Of a stretch of DNA of 64,000 bases, positions 14,387 to 26,277 are shown piece by piece. The position numbers were made by a program, and so were the translations under genes. The stretch lies in contig CM065891.1 in NCBI GenBank assembly GCA_033439255.1, positions 1,302,001 to 1,366,000 on the forward strand, in the 5' to 3' direction. This stretch comes from Hericium rajendrae. Lineage: Eukaryota > Basidiomycota > Agaricomycetes > Russulales > Hericiaceae. Under the pieces are notes generated by a model. It ran no database searches and had not been told where the DNA came from. It worked only from the letters and a program-made list of their open reading frames with translations. Each line of letters opens with the position of its first letter. The stretch's first letter is position 1.

Positions 14387-15949
14387 ATGTATTTCAAGAG
14401 GGCCACCATCGCGCTTGCGGCCGTCAGCGCCGTCGCGCTGTTCTGCGTCGTTCCGGTCGAGGCGGCTGCGAAAGGCCCGAAAATCACGAACAAGGTTTAC
14501 TTCGACATCAAGCACGGCGATGAGGACATGGGTCGCGGTGCGTAGACTCTGCCTCGTTTCAGAGCAGACGGTTTATTTGATTGATGCATGGCAGTCGTGA
14601 TTGGCCTGTTCGGTGGAGTACGTAGAGCGTTGCTGGAGGCGGGGACGAGGACTGACTGGGAGTCGTTTGCAGACCGTGCCGAAGACCGTGGAGAATTTCC
14701 GCGCGCTCTCGACGGGCGTGAAGAAGGATGGCGAGGCGATTGACTTTGGGTACAAGGGCTCCAAGTTCCATCGTGTCATTGAGAACTTCATGTGCGTTGG
14801 CATGATGTTTTCACGATGAGCTTGACTGATCCGTCATTGTTACTTAGGATCCAGGGTGGTGACTTCAGTGAGTTCTGCGAAACTGGAATGTTGCTAAATG
14901 GTGACCTATCGCTCGCTAGCTCGCGGTGACGGAACAGGTGGAAAGGTGTGTACGCCCTTCCTGAGCATTGGCGGTTTGATTCAACCTCGTCTTGGCAGTC
15001 CATCTACGGAGACCGTTTCAAGGATGAGAACTTGTGGGTCTTTCTGCATGTTTGGACGTGTTCAACAGCTTATAGTGGTCTGTGTTTTCTAGCAAGCTGA
15101 AGCATACCAAGCCCGGCATGCTTTCCATGGCGAACGCTGGCAGGGACACCAACGGTAGGTAAACCACAGCTGTGTGTTAAGCCCTCCGTCTCATCGTCTT
15201 CACAGGCTCGCAGTTCGTAAGTACTTGTAGGACTCACGTTGGGGATCGATCTTACATTACATGCAGTTTATTACCACGGTCGTAACTAGCTGGCTGGACG
15301 GCAAACACGTACGTGATATCGCACTCGCATCATCTGCCTTATACCCATCCCCTCCGCAGGTCGTCTTCGGCGAGGTCCTCGAAGGCATGGACATCATCTA
15401 CAAGATTGGCAAAGTCGCCAAAGGCCCGAGCGATCGCCCCAAGGTCGACGTCGTCATCGCCGACAGCGGCGAGGTACGCGCCCTCTTCATTTTCTCCAAT
15501 CACCCACTCACATCCTATTACAGCTGCCCGTCGAGCCAACGGTGGACGAGGATGGGAACCAGGTGCCGCTTCACGCTGAGCTCTAGCCAGCTTTATCCAT
15601 GTATAGCCGATGCGAATAAAATGGGTTTTCTTGTGCGCAGGACCTTGAACACGCCTCGTCCATCGCGCCCGAATCCTCGTCCGCGCCGCCCGCCATGTCC
15701 CAGTCCCAGTCCCCCGCCGACTCCGCGGCAAAGGAGACGCCCGCGCAGGGCGAGGTCGAGGACGACCTTGAGAGCGAGGATGCGCCGTACGCGCAGGTCG
15801 GCGCGGGGCGATATCTCTTCTTCGGGCTCGTGCTGCTTGCTGTTGGGACTGGGGCGTTCATCCTGCTCGGCGGCAAGCGGTACGTCGGCCACATCCTCGC
15901 TGGTCGGGGACACGGCAAGTACCACAAGGTGGACGATCTGGAGAAGTAG
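14387..15949 (+). CDS. Cyclophilin B peptidyl-prolyl isomerase with optional membrane anchor
   Basis: Secretory-pathway cyclophilin that speeds proline isomerisation in folding proteins. A signal peptide ([18 protein letters not shown]) precedes a complete cyclophilin domain: [69 protein letters not shown]. Twelve exons: 14387-14537, 14595-14617, 14673-14791, 14848-14867, 14920-14945, 14999-15033, 15093-15154, 15206-15216 (only 11 nt), 15267-15308, 15360-15473, 15524-15562 and 15641-15949. If the last intron (15563-15640) is kept, translation stops at 15584-15586 after ...NQVPLHAEL, an HDEL-like ER-retention end. If it is removed, the frame continues into an acidic linker, a membrane helix ([21 protein letters not shown]) and a basic tail ending KVDDLEK. 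Both products are in frame. Which form dominates cannot be told from DNA. Confidence 0.9.
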
Positions 15950-16735
15950 GCTGGTACTGTCGGGTGTTGTCTGTCGCTCGTTTAGTTATTTAATAGTCAT
16001 AATTCTGGACTGATAGAGTAGGCTCGATGATATAGATGCGTGAATAGCATGGAACCACTATCATTCACGCAAGGTCGGTGTCTTGAGACACCTCCACCAA
16101 GCCCAGCACCACCATCCGTGAAAAAGCAGGTATTTATGTACGGATCGACATTCTAACGTCAATCAAGAATAACAACAATTCATGAATCCAAAGCAAGCAC
16201 TACAATGCAAAAGTGGTATATACGGCCGCCGTCTTCATGTCTCCACAGATCCAATCCTAACACGACGCAAAAAACGAAGATGTACGCAGAAGCAAAAGCG
16301 AATATACATATGGATAAATCAAGACGGCGCCGGCCTGTAGAGTAATAGCTGTGTGAGCACATCCACTGAGTAGCTGAGAAAGAGCCGCCCGTCCGCCCGA
16401 CCTGAGCATTGAAGATCTAAGCACTTACACCTGGGTATATAAGCTAGGGTACACATGGACATGGACAGGCACCGGGTGTGCGGGTTGAGGTATTTTGGGG
16501 AAGGAAAGTACAGTCGCAGAGGAAGGGGAAGGGGCAAGAGCGAGGGAGCGACATAAATAGAGGGAGATAACGAAAGCGAGTTTGTGTAAATTTTCCGTGC
16601 GTCAGTAAGGTATGAGCGCTGAGTTGTAACATTTGCGCGAGTGTCCATAAGCATATATCCTGCTCCACCAACCAACGACCAAAAAAATCAGCATAACACT
16701 CGACCGGCAGCAAGTGATAGATACGCACCAAGAGC
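15950..16735. other. Convergent intergenic region
   Basis: Lies between the 3' ends of the cyclophilin and SH3 genes. It contains AT-rich stretches and no supported gene; the minus-strand frames here extend past the SH3 stop. Confidence 0.5.
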
Positions 16736-19186
16736 TCACACAGCCATGCCGCCATAGAAGCTGCTCACGCGCTTCGACGCCAAGAACGCCGGCAGGTCCT
16801 CGTCGCCCGCGCGGAAGCAGTCGAGCGGGATCAGCCCGCGCGAGCGGTCCGCGTCCTTGTACACGCGCGCCCACCCGTCGTCGAACGCGCGCAGGACGCA
16901 CACGACGTCGCCCGGCTGCACGAGGATCTCGTCCGCGAGCGTCGGCTCGAACGGGCGCGCCACCGTCTCGATCGTCCCGCGGGCGAGCTGCGCGCCGACG
17001 CCCTCCTGACCCCGCGTCGTCTGCGAACGGGTTCAGGCTGTGCGCGTCCTCTGACGTGGAGGAGGACAGGCGCTTGGGGCGGTGGGCGGACGGCGGGGCG
17101 AGCGGCGGGTCGGACGGCGGGGATGAGCGGCGCGGGGACGTGGGATCCGCGAATGGGTCCGCAGACGCTGTGCTGAGCACCGAGCTGCGCGTGGGCGGCT
17201 TCGGGAAGCTGAATGACTCGCTCGGCGAGAACGGGCGCACGCTCATCGGCGTCATCGGCGCATCCTCGGCGTCGAAGATCTCGCTCCCGCGCGTGTTCAC
17301 CGCGACCTGGCCATGCGCGCTTGCCACAGGGGCGGGGATGCTCAGGAACTGGGCGTGCTCCGAGCTCGCGCTCGAGGCGCTGCCGAGGGAGTAGACGGAC
17401 GCGCGATGGTCGACGAGCACGTGCGACGCGGTCGTGACCTGGACCGCGAGCGGCGGGCGCGCCTGCGCCATGGGCGGGAGGTCGGGCGACACGTTGAACA
17501 GCGGCGGGAGGTCGTGGTCGTGATCGTGCGAGAAGGCGGAGGACGGCGGCGAAAACGGCTCGTCGTCGCGCCCGAAGAACGCGCCCTGGTCGAAGCGCGT
17601 GCCGAAGCTGCTGCGCGCCGACGTGCGCGGGCGCGGGCTCGCGGCGGCGGCGGCGCCATCGGTCGCGCCGTACTTGCCTGAGCCGAGGAACCAGCGCGTG
17701 CGGCGCTCAATTTGTCGGGATCTGAAGCGGCGGCGCATGATGAACGCGATGATGACGATCGCGAGGATGACGATGCCCACGATGATGCCCGCGATGGCAC
17801 CTGCGGACATGTGGGAGCTGCCGCCTACGTTGGCATCCGTGCCGCCAGAACCAGAGCCCGGCGAACCTGGATTGCCAGCGTTGCTGGTACCGGCGGGACC
17901 GTCGAGGCCGCCTAGCGTAGACGGCGTGACGACAGGGGTGCCGTCCACGAAAGTGGTTGAAGAGCCGCTGCTGGGCGAGGAGTCTCCGCCGGAGATGAAG
18001 CTCCACTGGCAGACCCGCTGGACGCGGCATTGAAGACAGGAAGAACGACACCGTTGTTCGCTGAGGCGACGGCAGGGTTATTTACACTGTCGTCAACATT
18101 GACATTGACCGTACCTGTTGAACTGGCGGATGCTGACGCCGATGCTGCACTGTCGCCAGGAACGCTTCCAGAGCCCGAAACGGGTGAAGCAGTTGACGAT
18201 GCCGCGTTGCCAGAGCCGGACTGATTGGAGCCGCCGCTGGTGCCAGCGCTGCTGTTCGAACCGTCTCCGATGACTGAGTTTTCGCCGCCGCCAGTATTGC
18301 CCCGCTCGCACTCCCACCATTGCCGTCGCCGTTGCTGGCATTGCCTGCATTTCCGCCGCCGTTGCCTGCATTTCCGCCGTCGTTGCCTGCATTTCCGCCG
18401 TCGTTGCCTGCATTTCCGCCATTGTTGCTGTCACCGTTGCTGCTGGCACCGTTGCTGCTGCCGCCGTTGCCGCTGTTGCCTGCATTTCCGCCATCGCTGC
18501 CGCTGCTGCCATCGCCATTTCCGCCATTGTTCCCATCATTTCCGCCGTTGTTCCCATCATTCCCGCCGTCATTCCCACCATTCCCACCCCCGCTCCCACC
18601 TCCTGTGTTGCTATTTCCGCCTCCGTCATTACCATTGCCAGAGCCTCCGCCACTGTCTCCACCACCAGAAGGGATGGAAGGGTTGGGGTCGAGCTAGGCA
18701 CCGGGTTGGGCGCGGGGGCAAACGCAGGCGCAGGCGCAGGCGCAGGCGCGACGGCAGGGGCAGGCGCGGGGGCAGGCGCGGGGGAGGCGCGGGGGCGGGG
18801 GCGGGGGGGGGGGGCGGGCCATCTCCACGGGGGCCAGCAGGCGCGGGGGCAGGTGCAGGCGCGGGGGCAGGTGCAGGCGCGGGGGCAGGCGCAGGCGCGG
18901 GGGCAGGCGCAGGCGCGGGGGCAGGCGCGGGGGCGGGGGCAGGCGCGGGGGCGGGGGCAGGCGCGGGGGCGGGGGCAGGCGCGGGGACAGGATTCGCAGC
19001 TGGCGACTTCTTGCCAGCAATTAAGGGAGAGAGCAGAGGAGTCAAAATGGGGATGGAGGGAAGAGGAATAGGGAGGTTGATCAGGGCCGGCTGGGGAGAT
19101 GCACCGCCCGCTGTTCCCATCGCTGCCACCAGATGATGGCGATGGGTTGGGATCTTTGTTGGTGGGCGTGGGCAGGGGCCGACCAC
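16736..19186 (-). CDS. Fus1-like membrane protein with C-terminal SH3 domain
   Basis: Probable cell-surface or cortical protein. From the N-terminus: Pro/Ala repeats, a long Gly/Asn/Ser-rich ectodomain with NAGNDGG repeats, a Cys-containing segment near QCRVQRVCQWSF, one membrane helix (AGAIAGIIVGIVILAIVIIAFI) followed by RRRFRSR, a Ser/Pro-rich cytosolic stretch and an SH3 domain (VARPFEPTLADEILVQPGDVV, DDGWARVY, GLIPLDCF) ending FYGGMAV. This order resembles yeast Fus1, a cell-fusion scaffold; orthology is not claimed. Frame must be corrected at about 17010 (G4), 17990, 18300, 18687 and possibly 19104, all in G/C-rich repeats, so the model is approximate. The N-terminus is unsettled: a TATAG acceptor near 19190 suggests another upstream exon, and no clear signal peptide was found. 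Confidence 0.6.
18340..18440 (-). repeat. 21-bp coding minisatellite (NAGNDGG)
   Basis: Four to five copies of a 21-bp unit read GTTGCCTGCATTTCCGCCGTC on the plus strand and encode seven residues per unit on the minus strand. Unit length keeps frame, so copy number can change without breaking the ectodomain. Confidence 0.8.
18706..18991 (-). repeat. GC-rich Pro-Ala minisatellite
   Basis: Tandem GCAGGCGCGGGG-type units of 6 and 12 bp encode alternating Pro-Ala on the minus strand. The plus strand has many runs of five or more G, including an 11-G run near 18805, so quadruplex formation and length errors are both likely. The region may be mis-assembled. Confidence 0.85.
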
Positions 19187-19577
19187 CTATAAGAGGGGAG
19201 AGAGGAGCAAGAATGGATGGGAACGGGAAATGGCAGGTCGATGAGAGGCGCGGTTGTCATCTCGACGTCGCAGGAAATGCCTGTTCCTAGATGGGCCGTG
19301 CATGATGTCAATGTCAATACCAGACTGAAATGAACGTGGGTGTAAAGAATGTTGGTCGCGTTGTTGAACGCGAAAAGTATAGAAAAGCGACAGGACTACA
19401 ACAGCATGGGGATGCGGGTGCTGGTGAGAAAGAACAAGACGAGCCTCGAGACAAGCGACCAGGACGCGATCAAGCAATCGGTCCGTAGGCGCCGGGGTCG
19501 AGGACCTTGGCTAGATTGTCCGAGATTTGTGTCATCGATCCGCAGAGTACGCTCTCTCCTTGTCCCCTACCACCACC
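19187..19577. other. Divergent promoter region of the SH3 gene and PGK1
   Basis: Ends in a CT-rich block immediately before the PGK1 ATG, as expected for a strongly expressed glycolytic gene. A possible first exon of the SH3 gene may lie in the left half (minus strand), but I cannot fix it. Confidence 0.4.
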
Positions 19578-21192
19578 ATGTCTCTCTCCAACAAGCTCGC
19601 CATCACTGATCTCGATCTCAAGGGCAAGCGTGTCCTTATCCGCGTCGACTTCAACGTCCCTCAGCAGGACGGCAAGATCACTAACAATGCCGTACGTCCT
19701 CTTCCATTCTCCGAGTAAGATCCCTCCTAATCATCTCGCAGAGGATTGTCGCTGCACTACCCACCATCAAATACGCGCTCGAGAATGGTGTGTACAACCC
19801 TATCGCTCCCAGAGCGCGCGCCCATCTGATAGCAGCAAGGCGCAAAATCCGTCATCCTGATGTCCCACCTCGGCCGCCCCGACGGCAAGCCGAACCCCAA
19901 ATACTCCCTCAAGCCCGTCTCCGACGAGCTCTCCAAGCTCCTCTCCAAGCCCGTCACCTTCCTCCCTGACTGCGTCGGCCCCGACGTCGAGTCCGCCGTC
20001 GCGTCCGTGCCCGCCGGCTCCGTCATCCTGCTCGAGAACCTGCGCTTCCACATCGAGGAGGAGGGCTCCGCCAAGGACAAGGAGGGCAAGAAGGTCAAGG
20101 CCGACCCCGCCGCCGTGCAGACCTTCCGCGAGGGCCTCACGCGCCTCGGCGACGTGTACGTGAACGACGCGTTCGGCACCGCGCACCGCGCGCATTCGAG
20201 CATGGTCGGCGTCAAGCTGCCCCAGCGCGCCGCGGGCTTCCTCGTCAAGAAGGAGCTCGACTTTTTTGCTAAGGTGCTTGAGAACCCAGAGCGCCCGTTC
20301 CTTGCGATCCTTGGTGGTGCGAAGGTCTCGGACAAGATCCAGCTGATCGACAATATGCTTGACAAAGTCCGTACTTTCTCCATGTCACTTGCGCTCTGGC
20401 TGACGTGTTTTGTAGGTCAACTCCTTGATCATCTGCGGTGGCATGTCCTTCACGTTCAAGAAGACCCTTGAGGGCGTCTCCGTGCGTTAACTCTCTCACC
20501 CGAAGCCTCCCGGCCTAACAGCCCCCTAGATCGGCAACTCGCTCTTCGACGAGCCCGGCTCGCAGAAAGTCGGCCAGCTCGTCGAGAAGGCGCGTAAGAA
20601 CAACGTCAAGCTCGTCTTCCCCGTCGACTACGTCACCGCCGACAAGTTCGACAAGAACGCCACCGTGCGCCTCTCCCGCTCGCATACATACGAACGCATA
20701 TATTAACGATGGAATGAAACGAATGTAGATCGGCCACGCGACTGACACGGAGGGCATCCCCGATGGTTGGATGGGCCTCGACGCAGGCCCCAAGAGCCGC
20801 GAGCTCTACCGCCAGACTGTCCTCGAAGCCAAGACCATCCTCTGGAACGGGTGCGCTCCCACTCTCCTCACTTCTCCATCACGCACTGACCCGGCGCAGC
20901 CCCCCGGGCGTGTTCGAGTTCCCCGCGTTTGCGGAGGGCTCAAGTCGCTGCTCGACGCGAACATCGAGGCGGCGAAGAAGGGCGCGACGGTCATCGTCGG
21001 CGGCGGCGACACCGCGACGGTCGTCGCGCAGTACGGCGCGGAGGACAAGCTGTCGCACGTCAGCACCGGTGGCGGCGCGAGTCTCGAGCTGCTTGAGGGC
21101 AAGGTGCGTGACTTTCCTTTTCGGAAGGTTGGTTGGTGGCTGATGGGTGTGCGTAGGTGCTGCCGGGTGTGGCGGAGCTGAGCGACAAGTAA
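19578..21192 (+). CDS. PGK1: Phosphoglycerate kinase
   Basis: Cytosolic glycolytic enzyme that makes ATP from 1,3-bisphosphoglycerate. Start [18 protein letters not shown]; diagnostic strings are [56 protein letters not shown] and [14 protein letters not shown], with a C-terminal end [11 protein letters not shown]. Exons: 19578-19691, 19742-19787, 19840-20366, 20416-20481, 20530-20664, 20729-20850, 20900-21103 and 21157-21192. A base is missing near 20939-20943 (FAEGS to KSLLDAN; GGCTCAAG where GGCTCCAAG is expected). Because PGK is essential and normally single-copy, this is best read as a sequencing or assembly deletion. Length is usual for the family. Confidence 0.96.
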
Positions 21193-21525
21193 AGAATGCG
21201 AGGAAGAAGTCTGTACATGTGCTGTCTTGTTAGAAGTATAGTTCGAAGAAATGTTGTATCTCAAGAGAAATGTTGTACTCCAAATCAATAGATGATCTTT
21301 TGTAGTTCTTGACGTTTGTGAGTTCCATCTAAGGTGCATCGATGGTCAATTCAACACCTAAGGATAACTATGTCTGATGGATATACAGGATTTAACAGCT
21401 TGCAATGCAGATTGTATTCCTACATCATGACTCTCGGTTGGGACTTGGCGCGTCGTTTATCGACAAGTATGCATTTGATCCTCTTTGCGTTCCAGGCCTG
21501 CTGGCTCGCAGCCACATCGCGTTGC
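21193..21525. other. Convergent intergenic region
   Basis: AT-rich 3' flanks of PGK1 and of the MYND protein gene. Nothing else is seen. Confidence 0.5.
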
Positions 21526-22857
21526 TTATTTCGCCGTCTTGCAAACAGGTTTATGCATGGGCCATGCAGCCTTTTGACTGACACAATCTCGTCAGCCGAC
21601 TACAAATGCAACAGTCCGCCACGACTTACCAGTTTTTGTCACAGTATCGAACGAGCTTGCACCTGATCACGACACTATCAGGATATCAACAAACGCCACA
21701 AATTCAACGCGCACCGAGAGCAAGTCGGCATCGTCTGCGGCCCAATCTTCTCACAATAAGCGCACTGCCGCGCATTCTTCTCCATCCCCTGCGTCCACGC
21801 CAGCGGCGTCGGCCGCGCCTCCTTATCCCCCTTCACCCCCGCGCGCAGCTCCGGCGGCGGCGCGTCGCCGAAGCGGGTCCCAGCGAGGATGTTGTCGATC
21901 TTCTCCAGCTCGCTTTCGACGAGCGATGGAACGAAAGTGGCAGGGGTGACGTGGAAGATCGGGGTCTGCTGCGTGCTTTCGATGGGGGTGTCGGCGAAGA
22001 ACATGAAGCCGGTGGGGAGCTCTTTCGAGGTTGAGGTGGTGTAGGTTGCGCGTACCCTGTGGATATGGGTTAGGCTGGCTGTGGGTTGGTGATAATGGGG
22101 CGACGCACCATGCTGGTTTGTTCTCTTCGTGGTAAAGGTAGGTTACCAACGACATCAGGCGATCGGCGTGGAACTTGGTCAGGACGTCGTAGTCGTGGTG
22201 GTATGGATTGCCCCATGCTGCCCGATCCAGACAAATGCATAAGTTTGATCAGACACGGTCGTAAAATCCACGACGCACCACAACTCGGCGCGCCAAAACA
22301 CATGACTAGTAGAAATTGCGTCGTCGTCAGGTCGGTGAAAACGAGATGGCCCCAGTCTCTCTGGAGCATATTGGAAATATTTCTATGATCTCGGTGACAA
22401 CTCACTTGCCGCTTCGCCGAAGACCTCGCAACCTATCAACACAATAAGCACTTTCCCCTACACACACAGCACCCACCACCCCAACGCACCTCATAAAGAT
22501 ACAAAATCGGCACCCATTCCTCATGCCTTCTTCTTCTGCGCATTCTCCTCCACCCACTGCTGCACCTGCCTTACCACATATTTGCGCGCGTAAAAATCCT
22601 CCGTGGACAGATCCGGCGCGGCCCGCAGGTGGCCCGGCGAACTTGGACGCGATGTCGCACTCGTAGACGCCGAAGTTGCGGCACTGGAGCAGTTTGGAGG
22701 TCGCGCAGGTGCCCGATCTGTTCATGGTCATCATGGGGTCGAAGCTATTGTTTGGCAGGGAGGAGTGTGGGGGCATTAGGATGGTTGTTTTGGGGGAGGG
22801 GGGGGCGTACCCGGGTAGGCCGCCGAATGCGGAAAAGGCTGATTCTGCAAGGTCCAT
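21526..22857 (-). CDS. MYND-type zinc-finger protein
   Basis: The frame starts MDLAESAFSAFGGLPGYAPP. It passes LLQCRNFGVYECDIASKFAG, STEDFYARKYVVRQVQQWV, HEEWVPILYLYE, DWGHLVFTDLTTTQFLL, WGNPYHHDYDVLTKFHADR and TGFMFFADTPIES. It ends in a complete MYND finger assembled over two introns: CAYCEKIGPQTMPTCSRC, KLVRYCDKNC, QKAAWPMHKPVC. Seven Cys and one His match the C6HC pattern with the usual spacing. MYND fingers bind short proline-containing peptides; the rest of the protein is conserved-looking but not a family I can name. Two single-base indels (about 22525 and 22630) are needed, both in short G runs. It is divergent from the MFS transporter gene. Confidence 0.75.
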
Positions 22858-23615
22858 GTTATCTGTTGGTACTCTGACGGAGGGATCCGTCCTTTCAGAG
22901 AGATTTAGCCTTGTAACCTCTATACTAGATTTGAGTCGTCGTGGCGTCGCTGTTTTCAATTTGGATCGAGCACGGCGCTACTCGGGATCGATTGATCAAC
23001 GTCAACGTTCGTTGCCACTTCGACCTTACCAGTGAACAAGACCCAAGAACAGCGACGAGCGACTTTTCAGGTGGAGATCAAGGACGTGCACTGATGCAGG
23101 CAACGCGTGTACTGACCATTTCTGCAGGGCTATCAAAGTGACAAATACGCGCCCATATCTGTCCATATCGACAACCCCGCATGCGCGTGTGATCGTCCTT
23201 ATGATAACCGACACGACTATCAATAATCAAGCCCCGCATCGCGGCGTTCCTTCCAAAGTCCACATGCAGCCTCGGCTCGCCGTCTTGTTGAGCAAGTCCA
23301 TTCCCTTCTTCCGGCAGTCTTTTGCAGGTGCGCTGTCCTTTCTACCCTTCGTCTTTTGACTTCATATGGTCGGGAGGTGCGCCGTGTTTCTGTCTTTGCC
23401 AGGGGGTCATGTGGACGTACTTATTCCGTGGCCGATTGACACCGGCCGTTCTTAGACTCGACGTGTGGCTTCTTACTCTCAGGCTCCCGTTCAGCTTAGT
23501 GTGTGAGCTGCACGACAAGACCGGTTAGTGCATGGCCGAGTACCTTCACGCTGCGAAGTGAAGGCGATCTCCCCACTCGGAGATTGCGCGCTGGCTGCTG
23601 CTTGCTTCTGTCTTC
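22858..23615. other. Divergent promoter region of MYND and MFS genes
   Basis: About 760 bp with no supported gene and no obvious repeat. The plus-strand half becomes pyrimidine-rich toward the transporter start. Confidence 0.5.
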
Positions 23616-25814
23616 ATGGCAGAGAACGGATCCGCGCCCGCACAGCTCGTTGGGGGTCTCGAGAATGACCGTACGGATACCTCATCCAGCTCTGATCAGG
23701 AGAAAAAAGATGGAGAAGGGATTGCAGTAGTACGAAGCAGCGAGGATGAGACGCTTCCGGACGTGACGGGGCCATACAGGTTATATAAACGACGATGGGC
23801 AGGCGTCTTTGCGCTGGTACGCACGCAAATCATCTTCCCGGCTATGGCTGACGACATCTTTTCCGATTGTTTTCCCTTCTCAAGTTCATCCTGGAGGTTG
23901 TGGCTAGTATGAGTTGGCCATGGTTCGGGCCTATATCAAATGCTGGTGAGATGCAATGCTCTGTTTATCGAGGCGTCGTTCATCCAGGACCGAGCAGTTG
24001 TCCGCGATTTCGGCTTCACCCTGGATCAGGTCAGCTGGTTGGGGAACATCATTGCTTGCATATACCTCCTCGTGGCGCCTCTTGTACCAATTGGTGTTTC
24101 GCGATGGGGCATCCGGCGATGTGTGCGTTTCTTTTCGCAGTCGTGGAGCCAGCTACTGACTTGCCAACCTCTGAAACCAGTGTCAAATCGGTTGTGTAGC
24201 GTTACTGCTGTCCGCATGGATTCGCTATGCAGGCACCGCGCGCTCGCTATCTGTACATGGCTCCTACGCGCTTGTGCTTATCGGCCAGGTGAGTCCAACG
24301 CGAGCGTTGAATCCGGGTGATGGGACTCAAGAATGTCTTGGGCATAGTTATTTTCTGCTATCGCTCAACCTACTTTCCAAGTGTTGGCGCCGAAATATTC
24401 AGAGGTCTGGTTTGATCTGAAGGGGCGTACAACGGCGACAATGATCATCTCCATTGGTGGGTATTCTCCCTTTGCCTCGAAGCTTTTATTTGACTGAGTC
24501 GTGACCGTAGCAAATCCCATCGGCGGTGCCATTGGACAACTTTTATCACCCACTTTCAGCGATACACGGTCCTCGGTAAGTGCGCTTTCCGGAGTAGAGC
24601 ATGATGGAACACCTGAACATCATCCCAGCTTCTTGTATTGGGGATCATATCCACCGCCGTCATTCCAGCAGTTCTTTTGGTTCTGGAGGCACCTCCAACT
24701 CCACCGAGTATAAATGTCCTTCGGTCTAGTCATTGCCAAGGTCTCATTTGTTTTTTTGCCGGCTAAGCGTACGCTGGGTCAAAGAAAAGCCCATCGATCT
24801 TCTCCCTTCTCAACGCGTGGGCAGGACGGAAGTGTGCGCCGGAAGCACACATGACGATCCGGGAACGCATTGACTTTACCATCTTGGTGTACGTCTTTGC
24901 TGTGCTGCTCGCCTCGTAAGTTTGTTCCACATGATTTAGTCGTACTTAAATTCTGACGGGATCACAGTATCAACACGTTCTCAGTTTTGTCGTCTCAGTG
25001 GCTGGTGAGCTACCTACATCATCAACTTGCATAATCGGTCCTCTGACTTGCTTGAAGTCGCCCGAGGGCTTCTCGGATGATACGAATGGGTTCATCGGCG
25101 CGACGCTTCTCTTGTCTGGTATCGTTGCCGCACTCGCAACGGCGCCTCTCTTTGATCGACTCTTCACGCATCACTTGGGCCTCACCGTGCGCATTTTATG
25201 TCCTATAATCGGCGCAGCGTGGTTGTCCTTGATCTGGGCCGGTGAGTCTCAACTGTGCTGTGCGCTACTACATTGGGTATGACGACTTACACCTGCTCTT
25301 TGCAGTGAAACCCAACAATGCTGGGGCGATTTACGCAGTCATGGCTATCGTCGGCTCCGCATCCATCACATTGTTGCCTGTTGCTCTGGAGCTAGGCTGT
25401 GAGCTCACGCGCAATGCAGACGGCAGCTCAGCTATCATGTGGTTCTTGTGAGATGAACCCGCCTACTCTTTTCCAAAATCAACGTCTTATCGTTTCCTAT
25501 TTCCAGCGGCAACCTGCTCTCCATCATTTACCTTTTATGTGCGTGTGCCACCTTAAGGTGAATCTTTGACCATCTGACGGATTTTTGTTGCAGCTCAAGG
25601 CGCGTTGCGCGCGCCATCCACTGCGTCTCCGCCGCTCAACATGCACCGAGCGATCATCTTCAACGGCGCTTGGGTTTTCGCGTCATGTTGGTTCGTCTTT
25701 CTGTTTAACGGGCGGCAGGCAAGGCGAGAGCGGGACGAGAGGATGCTGAAAGCCACAGAAGTACCGATGGAAGCGTCCCCAGTTGACGAGAAGAATAGAG
25801 AAATTCAGGTCTGA
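23616..25814 (+). CDS. Major facilitator superfamily transporter, FLVCR/SLC49-like
   Basis: Membrane transporter with about 12 predicted helices. A hydrophilic N-terminal tail (about 65 residues) leads into FILEVVASMSWPWFGPISNA, GFTLDQVSWLGNIIACIYLL, PLVPIGVSRWGIRRC, FDLKGRTTATMIISIANPIGGAIGQ, a central loop, DFTILVYVFAVLLAS, GFIGATLLLSGIVAALA and GNLLSIIYLLSQG. It ends in a charged tail. The LDQVSWLGN and PIGGAIGQ patterns recall the FLVCR/DIRC2 group of heme- or metabolite-transporting carriers; the substrate is unknown. Many small GT-AG introns, starting with 23817-23884, all keep frame, and I found no indel. One splice joins PPTPP to YAGSKK across an in-frame stop, which confirms that intron. 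Confidence 0.85.
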
Positions 25815-26277
25815 TAGTTTGGCGGTCTGACGGGTGATGCGGACGCTCGAATCGAAGTGTACTTAGTTCATCTGATATTGCAATTTGTTATTGTTTTGTG
25901 CTCCTACTATTCGACTGTACCACTTCGCAGAATTGTACTTTATATCAAACCGATCTATGGCAATATATATGATGCATAAGGGTATCTTGTTGTGCAAAGC
26001 AGAACGACAGTGACGGAATAGCAATGAGTGGGGATCCTAATATCCTAGAGTCATACGCATCTCCTCCTAATCCCATTTACCAAAATGAAGCCAATCCTGA
26101 CAAAACGTCACATATTCGAACTCGGCATCTCTGGGGCTCATGGTCTCCCACCCAAGCCCTGAAAAAAAAAATATACACATTAGCAATAATTATCTACGCC
26201 TCTGTAGTATGAGACGGGATTATGTACATGGTGAAAGACTACGTAGCTATGTCGATCTGATGGAGTTAAGAAAAGAC
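25815..26277. other. Convergent intergenic region
   Basis: AT-rich, including a run of nine A at 26161. No gene or element recognised. Confidence 0.5.

Noticed and set aside
18225-19136. 303-codon plus-strand frame with long Gly-Ala repeats
   Set aside because: It is the antisense reading of the Pro-Ala and NAGNDGG repeats of the SH3 gene.
19757-20383. 208-codon minus-strand frame
   Set aside because: Pure antisense shadow of PGK1 exon 3.
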